Shown: piece after piece, positions 4,138 through 9,825 of the stretch
Layout: every line of letters starts with the position of its first letter
Numbering within the stretch: the first letter of the stretch is position 1
Source: Oscillospiraceae bacterium
Lineage (GTDB): Bacteria; Bacillota; Clostridia; Oscillospirales; Ruminococcaceae
NCBI GenBank assembly: GCA_018055565.1
Contig: JAGPHI010000016.1
Span: 1-9,825, forward strand
Length of the DNA stretch: 9,825 nt
Direction: 5' to 3'
Program-made: the position numbers and the translations under genes
Notes under the pieces: generated by a model
Told to the model about the DNA's origin: nothing
What the model saw: the letters and a program-made list of their open reading frames with translations, nothing else
The model's database searches: none

Positions 4138-6369
4138 ATGACAAAAATTGTACGCTATTTAAAACCGTATATTGCCTTGCTGGGCGCGGCTGTTGTGCTT
4201 TTGTTTTCGCAGGCGATGTTGGATTTAAGCCTGCCGAATATGATGAGCGACATTGTAAACACCGGCATCCAAAAGGGCGGTATCACCGAGCTTTCGCCGA
4301 AAGCAATTTCGGCTACTTCCATGCAACTAATGCAAAAATTTATGCCCGAAAGCGATAAAGCGCTTGTAAATGCCGCTTACGAGCCGGCAGGAAAAGAGGC
4401 TTTGAGCGAGGCGGACTATGCAAGCTTTATCGGGCAATATCCCGAGGCGGCCAATGTGCCCGTGCTTCGGCAGGTGCAAACAGGCGCGGATGTAGACGCG
4501 GCCTTTGCAAAGGCGGGCTATGCACTGATGACCTTTATGAAAGATATGGCGACCGCCAGCGCAAAGCGCGATGTAAGCGAGGGCGCAGCGTCAATGGATA
4601 TGGGCGCGCTGGCGCCGATGCTGCCCATGCTGGAAAAGGTGCCGCAGCAGGCCTTGCAAGGGGCCATTGATACGGCGGCCGTCACGCCCGAATCCATGAT
4701 TTCGCAAACGTCGGCGGTGTTTATCAAAGGCTTTTATCAAGAGCTGAAAGCAAATACCGACAAGATACAAACGAGCTATATCCTGTTTACAGGCCTTAAA
4801 ATGCTGGGATTCAGCCTTTTGGTGGTGGCATGCGCTGTTTTGGTGGGGCTTTTGTTTTCGCGGCTTGGCGCGGGCGTTGCGCGCGATTTGCGGCGCGACG
4901 TGTTTACAAAGGTGTCGTCGTTTACCAATGCCGAGCTGGATAAGTTTTCAACAGCCAGCTTAATTACGCGCACCACAAACGATGTTACACAGGTGCAGAG
5001 CTTTTTAACGATGGGTATGCGCATGATGTGCTATGCGCCCTTGATGGGCATCGGCGGCATCTTTATGGCATTATCAAAATCGTCCAGCATGGCGTGGGTT
5101 ATCGCACTGGCGGTTATCGTGATTATTTGCGTAATTGGCGTGATATTTTCCATTGCGATGCCGCGCTTTACAAAAATGCAGCAATTGATTGATAGGCTGA
5201 ATCTTGTGTCGCGCGAGGGGCTTTCGGGCATGATGGTAATCCGCGCATTCAACACACAAAAGTTTGAAGAAGCGCGCTTTGACAAGGCCAATCACGATTT
5301 AACCGATAATTCGCGTTTTGTGTTCCGCACGGTTTCGTTGATGATGCCCATTATGATGTTTGTGATGAACGCAGTAAGCCTTTTAATTGTGTGGGTAGGC
5401 GGCCAGCAAATTGCCGCATCGGCCATGCAGGTGGGCGATATGATAGCGTTTATCCAATATTCAATGCAAATTATGATGAGCTTTTTGATGATTAGCATGA
5501 TGTTTATCATGCTGCCGCGCGCGGGCGTTTCGGCAAAGCGCATCGGCGAGGTGCTTGAAAGCGAAAGCAGCGTGAAAGACCCGCAGCAGCCTAAGCATTT
5601 GCCCGCAAACATCCGCGGCGAAGTTGCCTTTCACGATGTAAGCTTTTGCTACGAGGGCGCGGACGAAAACGTGCTTGACCACATTAGCTTTACGGCAAAC
5701 GCAGGCGAAACCACGGCCTTTATCGGCTCGACAGGCTCTGGCAAATCCACGGTGATTAATTTAATTCCGCGGTTTTACGATGTAAGCGCCGGCAGCGTAA
5801 CAGTGGACGGCATCGACGTGCGCGATTTGCCGCAGCACGAGCTGCGCGCGGCTATTGGCTATGTGCCGCAAAAGGGCACGCTGTTTTCGGGCGATATTGC
5901 GTCTAATTTGCGGCTTGGCCGCGAGGAGGCACCCGATGATATCCTGCGCAATGCCAGCGAAACTGCGCAGGCCACCGAGTTTATCGACCATTTAGAGGAC
6001 GGCTTTGCCTCGCCCATCAGCCAGGGCGGCACGAATGTGTCGGGCGGGCAGCGCCAGCGCCTTTCCATTGCGCGCGCGCTGGTAAAGCAAGCGCCAATCT
6101 ATATTTTTGATGATACATTCTCTGCGCTGGATTTCAAAACCGATGCTGCGCTGCGCAAGGCGCTGGGCACTTATACAGGCGGCGCCACGGTGCTTTTGGT
6201 GGCACAGCGCATCTCCACCATCGTGCATGCCGAAAAAATTGTGGTGCTGGACGAAGGCAAAGTTGTGGGTATTGGCCGCCACGAGGAATTGATGAAAACC
6301 TGTGAGGAATATCGCGAAATTGCAGCCTCGCAGCTGCCAAAGGAGGAGCTTGCAGTATGGCAGAAATAA
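4138..6369 (+). CDS. ABC exporter half-transporter, subunit 1 (degenerate ATP site), large extracytoplasmic insertion
   Basis: A 743-residue permease-ATPase fusion of the multidrug/lipid exporter class, one half of a probable heterodimer with the next gene. First membrane helix at about 11-33, then roughly 180 non-membrane residues (34-213) placed outside the cell, then the remaining helices up to about 460. Typical type IV exporters have only a short loop there and total about 580 residues. ATPase domain: Walker A GSTGSGKST (530-538), Q-loop Q578, signature VSGGQ (634-638), Walker B IYIFDD (654-659). D659 stands where catalytic Glu is expected, and Q690 replaces the switch His (VAQR). Helices 5 and 6 are methionine-rich. 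The ATG at 4138 follows the MarR stop by one base, with GGAAAGGGA upstream. An in-frame ATG at 4126 (overlapping MarR) and one at 4099 are less likely. Substrate unknown. Confidence 0.93.
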   Translation: MTKIVRYLKPYIALLGAAVVLLFSQAMLDLSLPNMMSDIVNTGIQKGGITELSPKAISATSMQLMQKFMPESDKALVNAAYEPAGKEALSEADYASFIGQYPEAANVPVLRQVQTGADVDAAFAKAGYALMTFMKDMATASAKRDVSEGAASMDMGALAPMLPMLEKVPQQALQGAIDTAAVTPESMISQTSAVFIKGFYQELKANTDKIQTSYILFTGLKMLGFSLLVVACAVLVGLLFSRLGAGVARDLRRDVFTKVSSFTNAELDKFSTASLITRTTNDVTQVQSFLTMGMRMMCYAPLMGIGGIFMALSKSSSMAWVIALAVIVIICVIGVIFSIAMPRFTKMQQLIDRLNLVSREGLSGMMVIRAFNTQKFEEARFDKANHDLTDNSRFVFRTVSLMMPIMMFVMNAVSLLIVWVGGQQIAASAMQVGDMIAFIQYSMQIMMSFLMISMMFIMLPRAGVSAKRIGEVLESESSVKDPQQPKHLPANIRGEVAFHDVSFCYEGADENVLDHISFTANAGETTAFIGSTGSGKSTVINLIPRFYDVSAGSVTVDGIDVRDLPQHELRAAIGYVPQKGTLFSGDIASNLRLGREEAPDDILRNASETAQATEFIDHLEDGFASPISQGGTNVSGGQRQRLSIARALVKQAPIYIFDDTFSALDFKTDAALRKALGTYTGGATVLLVAQRISTIVHAEKIVVLDEGKVVGIGRHEELMKTCEEYREIAASQLPKEELAVWQK

Positions 6370-8210
6370 AAAACAGTGCCCCACCCGCAGGGCCCGGCGG
6401 CGGGCATGGCCCTGCCGGCAGAATGATGCGCGGGGAAAAGGCAAAGGATTTTAAGGGCACAATGCGCAAGCTGTTTGCGTATTTGGGCAAATATATTTGG
6501 GCAATACTGGCCGTTGCCATTTTTGCGGCAACCTCAACGGTATTTGCCATTGTGGGGCCCAAAATTTTGGGTCAGGCAATCGACGAGCTATTTGCAGGGC
6601 TGATGGCCATGCTAACAGGCACGGGCGGCATCAATTTTACCACCGTGGGGCGCATTTTGCTGTTTCTTTTGGGGATTTATCTTGTGTCGGCAACATTGTC
6701 GGGCATTCAGGGTTTTATCATGACCAATATTTCCACAAAGGTTAGCTACACGATGCGCAAGGACATTGAAGAAAAAATCAGCCGCATGCCGCTTTCGTAT
6801 TTTGACCGTGTGCAAAGCGGCGATGTGCTTTCGCGCATCACCAATGACGTAGACACCGTTACGCAAACCTTAAATCAAAGCCTTTCGCAGATTGTTACCA
6901 GTGTTGCCACCTTGATTGGTGCGGTGGTAATGATGATTTCCATTAGCCCGATGATGACGCTGGTGGCGCTGTGCATCCTGCCACTAAGCTTGATTATCGT
7001 GGGCAATGTGGTAAAGCGCAGCCAGCCGTTTTTTCAAAAACAGCAAAGCTATCTTGGCGCGGCAAACGGCCATGTAGAAGAAATGTATGCTGGGCATTTG
7101 GTGTTAAAAGCCTTTAACGGCGAAGCCAAAAGCGTAGAAACCTTTAACGAAATCAACGACAAGCTATACAATTCGGCGTGGAAAAGCCAGTTTTTGTCGG
7201 GCCTGATGATGCCACTGATGAATTTTGTGGGCAATTTAGGGTATGTGGGCATTTGTATTTTAGGCGGATTTTTAACGTTAAAAGGCTCCATCTCTGTGGG
7301 CGATATCCAAGCCTTTATCACCTATGTGCGCAATTTTAACCAGCCCATCACACAAATTGCCAATATCTCCAACGTGTTGCAGCAAACCGCTGCCGCGGCC
7401 GAGCGCGTGTTTGTGTTTCTTGCCGAGGCAGAGGAAGAGCCAGACCCTGTCAGCGATGTCGATACAAGCAGCATCAAAGGCGAAGTGGCCTTTGCGCATG
7501 TGCATTTTGGCTATACTGCCGAAAAAACGATTATCAATGATTTTTCCACAATTGTAAAGCCGGGGCAAAAGGTGGCGATTGTGGGGCCAACAGGTGCCGG
7601 CAAAACCACAATGGTAAAGCTGTTAATGCGCTTTTACGATGTGAACGAGGGCGCAATATTAATCGACGGCTACGATGTGCGCCAGTTTACCCGCAACGAA
7701 TTGCGGGATATGTTTGGCATGGTGTTGCAGGATACGTGGCTGTATGGCGGCACGATAATGGAGAATATCCGTTACGGGCAGCTGGATGCGCCCGATGAGG
7801 ACGTAATCCGTGCGGCAAAGGCAGCGCAGGTACACCATTTTGTGAAAACGCTGCCCGATGGCTATCAGATGGTGCTGAATGAAGAAGCCACCAATATCAG
7901 CCAGGGCCAAAAACAGCTTTTAACCATTGCACGCACCATCTTGTCGAATCCCAAGATTTTGATTTTGGATGAGGCAACCTCCAGCGTGGATACGCGCACC
8001 GAGGTGGCCATACAAAAGGCCATGAACGCCTTGATGGAGGGGCGCACCAGCTTTATTATCGCGCATCGCCTGTCCACCATTCGCGATGCGGACTTGATAC
8101 TGGTTATGCGCGACGGCGATATCGTGGAAACCGGCACGCATGAATCGTTGCTGGAAGCAAAAGGCTTTTACTCTGAGCTGTATCTCAGCCAGTTTGCGCA
8201 GGCGAACTAA
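6357..8210 (+). CDS. ABC exporter half-transporter, subunit 2 (catalytic ATP residues intact)
   Basis: A 617-residue permease-ATPase fusion, the expected partner of the preceding gene. It starts inside the end of subunit 1 (13-base overlap, different frame) with AGGAGG ten bases before the ATG, so translation is probably coupled. A flexible Gly/Pro-rich N-terminal tail (residues 8-25) precedes six membrane helices between about 45 and 320. The coupling region YFDRVQSGDVLSRITNDVD (148-166) is clear. ATPase domain: Walker A GPTGAGKTT (410-418), Q-loop Q458, signature ISQGQ (514-518, Q516 in place of the first Gly), Walker B ILILDE (534-539) with catalytic E539, D-loop SSVD, switch His H570 (IIAHR). 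Together with subunit 1 it forms one complete and one defective composite ATP site, as in the TM287/288 and BmrCD-type exporters. No large insertion is present. A strong terminator follows. Confidence 0.94.
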   Translation: MAEIKNSAPPAGPGGGHGPAGRMMRGEKAKDFKGTMRKLFAYLGKYIWAILAVAIFAATSTVFAIVGPKILGQAIDELFAGLMAMLTGTGGINFTTVGRILLFLLGIYLVSATLSGIQGFIMTNISTKVSYTMRKDIEEKISRMPLSYFDRVQSGDVLSRITNDVDTVTQTLNQSLSQIVTSVATLIGAVVMMISISPMMTLVALCILPLSLIIVGNVVKRSQPFFQKQQSYLGAANGHVEEMYAGHLVLKAFNGEAKSVETFNEINDKLYNSAWKSQFLSGLMMPLMNFVGNLGYVGICILGGFLTLKGSISVGDIQAFITYVRNFNQPITQIANISNVLQQTAAAAERVFVFLAEAEEEPDPVSDVDTSSIKGEVAFAHVHFGYTAEKTIINDFSTIVKPGQKVAIVGPTGAGKTTMVKLLMRFYDVNEGAILIDGYDVRQFTRNELRDMFGMVLQDTWLYGGTIMENIRYGQLDAPDEDVIRAAKAAQVHHFVKTLPDGYQMVLNEEATNISQGQKQLLTIARTILSNPKILILDEATSSVDTRTEVAIQKAMNALMEGRTSFIIAHRLSTIRDADLILVMRDGDIVETGTHESLLEAKGFYSELYLSQFAQAN

Positions 8211-8232
8211 AAAAGATAACAATAAACACTTA

Positions 8233-8276
8233 AAAACCCGCATGTTTAACGATGAAACGTTAAGCATGCGGGTTTT
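8233..8276. terminator. Two-way terminator between the exporter operon and the EAL-HDOD gene
   Basis: A 19-bp stem (8233-8251 with 8258-8276, one T-G wobble at the middle; outer part AAAACCCGCATG / CATGCGGGTTTT) with loop ATGAAA. T-runs occur on both sides when each strand is read, so it can end the plus-strand operon 22 bases after its stop and also the convergent minus-strand gene, whose stop lies 147 bases away. No other terminator for the minus-strand gene is evident. A weak GGGCA/TGCCC hairpin lies near 8344-8359. Confidence 0.85.
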
Positions 8277-8422
8277 GTGTGATAAAAGCGGTGTTTTGAA
8301 AACGCATCCAGATGGAGTGCTATAGGATGGCTAAGATGCAAACGGGCAAAAGCGTGCCCTTTGCAAAAATCGATGTAGCATTCCCGTCCAAAAACGCGTA
8401 CAGCGTGCGGGATAGCGCAGGC

Positions 8423-9682
8423 TTAGTGCAAGCGGGCAGTGCCTTTTTTGTCTTCTTCGGGCGCTTCTTCAAACATATTATCGGAATAAACCACGCAGTC
8501 AAGATAAATTGAGCAGATTTTGTCTGGCGCAAGCTCTACGCCGTATTCTGCGCTGTTTTGCCTATCCCATGTGCCTGCCTCATAGGCTTGCACAAAGCGC
8601 AAAAGGCGGCGCATTTTATTGTCGGTGCCAAGCAGCGCGTCGCGCACGTCTTCGTTCAGTGGCAAATCTTCCAGCACGGAGGGCATCGGCGCTTCCATGA
8701 TAACGTCTAACAAGGAGAACATGCCCAAAATAAACGCATCGTCTGAACGCTTTGCGTAAGCGGGCACTTCCTTTGCAATGCGCTCGGCAAAGGTGGCGCG
8801 TAAAAATGCCGATTTCACAAGTTCCTCGGCTTTCGCATCGGCCATGTTTTTGGCCGCCACCAGCATAATCCAGCGGCGCATTTCTTCGTAGCCCAGCTTT
8901 ACGATGGCCATATGCACATTGGTTACTTCAAAGCCGCGATGATATTGCACAGAATTGATGCGGCGCAAAAGCTTGTAGGTAAGGCCGATATCCTGTTCCA
9001 CTGCGTGCGCAATGCGAAGAAAATCGGGCTTTTTGCTGTTTAGTTCACGCATGATGCGCGCAAAGCTGGAATTAGAGCTTTGCGAGGTTTTGTTTAAAAT
9101 CATCTTGGGCTTTGAGAAAAAATAGCCCTGAAACATGGAATAGACCATGTCTACCGCGCGATAATATTCGTCAACGGTTTCTACCTTTTCTGCCAAAAGC
9201 TTGATGTGCGTGCGCTTAAAGCGCTTGGCCAGTACAGAACGGGCGATATCGTTATACAAAAGCATAAAATCTACTTTGATAATGTCGATATAAGGAATCA
9301 GCACATCCCATTGCTTTTCGCCAGTGTAATCGTCGATGGCAACGGTGTAGCCGCGCGCTTTCAGCGCCTTTACTTTCTCTACCAGCAGCTCGTCCACCGG
9401 CGTGTCCTCTAAAATTTCGACCACGACTTCTTCGGGGTTAAGCAAAAAGGCAAAATCGTCCATCAAAAGCTGACGTGTAAAATTGATAAAGGCGGGCTTG
9501 CCGCCGGTAAGCTGCGAAAGGCCAAACACGGTTACCGCGTCCGACACCAAAGAAACCGTTGCCTCCGTGCCCGTTAATGAGCTGGCAAAAGCATTGGTTT
9601 CGTTTTCGCGATATAAAAGCTCATACGCTGTTAGGAAGCCATCGGTATTCAATATCGGCTGTCTGGCGATATACACGTCCAA
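8423..9682 (-). CDS. EAL-HDOD domain signalling protein (YuxH/PdeH-like)
   Basis: A 419-residue cytoplasmic protein with an N-terminal EAL domain (about 1-200), the fold of cyclic-di-GMP phosphodiesterases, and a C-terminal HDOD domain (about 203-390), a helical module lacking HD-hydrolase metal residues. Most EAL site positions are kept: E21 of ELLYR (standard ExLxR), N67 (INFT), E89, D117/D118, K136 (KVD), E165 and E168 (AEKVET), Q185 (QGYFFSKP). Loop 6, usually DDFGTGYSSL, reads DDYTGEKQW, so activity is uncertain; it may hydrolyse or only bind c-di-GMP. Bacillus subtilis YuxH/PdeH has this domain order. Start: TTG at 9680-9682 is preferred because GAGGTG lies six bases upstream and the product begins MDVYIARQPIL, as family members do. 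The alternative GTG at 9689-9691 (422 residues) is part of that ribosome site. Transcribed alone, convergent with the exporter operon. Confidence 0.9.
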   Translation of the reverse strand: MDVYIARQPILNTDGFLTAYELLYRENETNAFASSLTGTEATVSLVSDAVTVFGLSQLTGGKPAFINFTRQLLMDDFAFLLNPEEVVVEILEDTPVDELLVEKVKALKARGYTVAIDDYTGEKQWDVLIPYIDIIKVDFMLLYNDIARSVLAKRFKRTHIKLLAEKVETVDEYYRAVDMVYSMFQGYFFSKPKMILNKTSQSSNSSFARIMRELNSKKPDFLRIAHAVEQDIGLTYKLLRRINSVQYHRGFEVTNVHMAIVKLGYEEMRRWIMLVAAKNMADAKAEELVKSAFLRATFAERIAKEVPAYAKRSDDAFILGMFSLLDVIMEAPMPSVLEDLPLNEDVRDALLGTDNKMRRLLRFVQAYEAGTWDRQNSAEYGVELAPDKICSIYLDCVVYSDNMFEEAPEEDKKGTARLH

Positions 9683-9706
9683 GAAAAACACCTCATTTGT
9701 TACATA

Positions 9707-9715
9707 ATTATACCA
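9707..9715 (-). promoter_or_regulatory. Extended -10 promoter of the EAL-HDOD gene
   Basis: On the minus strand TGG-TATAAT: consensus TATAAT at 9707-9712 with TG one base before it. The best -35 candidate (TTGCTA) is 19 bases upstream and poor, as is common with extended -10 promoters. A start near 9700 leaves about 18 nt before the TTG start codon, enough for the GAGGTG site but not for one ahead of the alternative GTG. Confidence 0.65.
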
Positions 9716-9734
9716 TTAAAATACAATAAATAGC

Positions 9735-9761
9735 AATGCAGAAAATGCCCAAATCTGCATT
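9735..9761. repeat. Inverted repeat upstream of the EAL-HDOD promoter
   Basis: AATGCAGA and TCTGCATT flank an 11-base spacer, just upstream of the promoter's -35 position. It could be an operator for the EAL-HDOD gene. It could also be the terminator of a gene entering from the right on the minus strand, although its T-tail is weak (GCTATTTATTG). Confidence 0.35.
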
Positions 9762-9778
9762 TTATTTCGCCGTAAATC

Positions 9779-9825
9779 TCAGTAAAATGCGCGCAATCTG
9801 CCAAAAAAGCGGCGCAGTGTATCAC
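9779..9825 (-). CDS. Possible C-terminal end of a gene entering from the right
   Basis: On the minus strand the frame entering at the right edge reads DTLRRFFGRLRAFY and stops at TGA (9779-9781), followed after about 20 bases by the inverted repeat at 9735-9761. The basic-aromatic end is plausible for a protein C-terminus, but 14 residues cannot prove coding. Another minus-strand frame stays open to about 9701 with an unlikely composition. Confidence 0.2.
   Translation of the reverse strand, partial: DTLRRFFGRLRAFY

Noticed and set aside
8312..8532. Short frames on both strands at the 3' end of the EAL-HDOD gene
   Set aside because: No ribosome sites, overlap with the EAL-HDOD C-terminal codons, and unlikely composition. 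The 146-base gap from 8277 to 8422 appears non-coding.

Overview
The window looks like a low-to-moderate-GC Bacillota chromosome, most likely of class Clostridia. Support comes from the single-chain glycyl-tRNA synthetase, the strong GGAGG-type ribosome sites, the simple sigma-A-like promoters, the U-tailed hairpin terminators, and a MarR plus two-ABC-exporter operon of a type common in that class. The species cannot be read from the sequence. Hand counts of single 60-base lines suggest a composition step. Lines 301-360 and 1141-1200 hold 18 and 14 G/C, lines 2521-2580 and 5641-5700 hold 30 and 31, and line 1441-1500 holds 39.

Left part, 1-1280, all on the minus strand: the N-terminal part of an unrecognised multi-pass membrane protein that runs off the left edge, preceded by a TetR/AcrR-family regulator gene. 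A 37-bp perfect palindrome lies just upstream of that gene and is almost certainly its operator. This section is AT-rich.

Middle non-coding part, 1077-2014: no credible protein gene. It contains minus-strand hairpin terminators, a GC-rich structured patch of unknown nature, a tRNA-Pro(UGG) gene with encoded CCA and a long hairpin terminator, and a promoter about 170 bp upstream of the tRNA. That promoter stands back to back with the promoter of the glycyl-tRNA synthetase gene.

Right part, 2015-8276, on the plus strand: glyQS, ending at a 19-bp-stem terminator, then an operon of a MarR-type regulator and two ABC exporter half-transporters (4138-6369 and 6357-8210, overlapping by 13 bases). 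The two ABC proteins carry complementary defects. Subunit 1 lacks the catalytic glutamate and the switch histidine, and subunit 2 has a changed signature motif. This is the pattern of a heterodimeric exporter with one dead and one live ATP site. Subunit 1 also carries an extracytoplasmic insertion of roughly 180 residues between its first two membrane helices. The MarR protein probably represses the operon from TTAAG-type half-sites at the promoter; its substrate is unknown.

Far right, 8423-9715, minus strand: an EAL-HDOD signalling protein with its own extended -10 promoter, converging on the exporter operon through a shared two-way terminator. No CRISPR array, integrase, transposase or defence system is visible. 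The most unusual items are the long palindrome, the unexplained GC-rich patch beside the tRNA, and the large insertion in exporter subunit 1.
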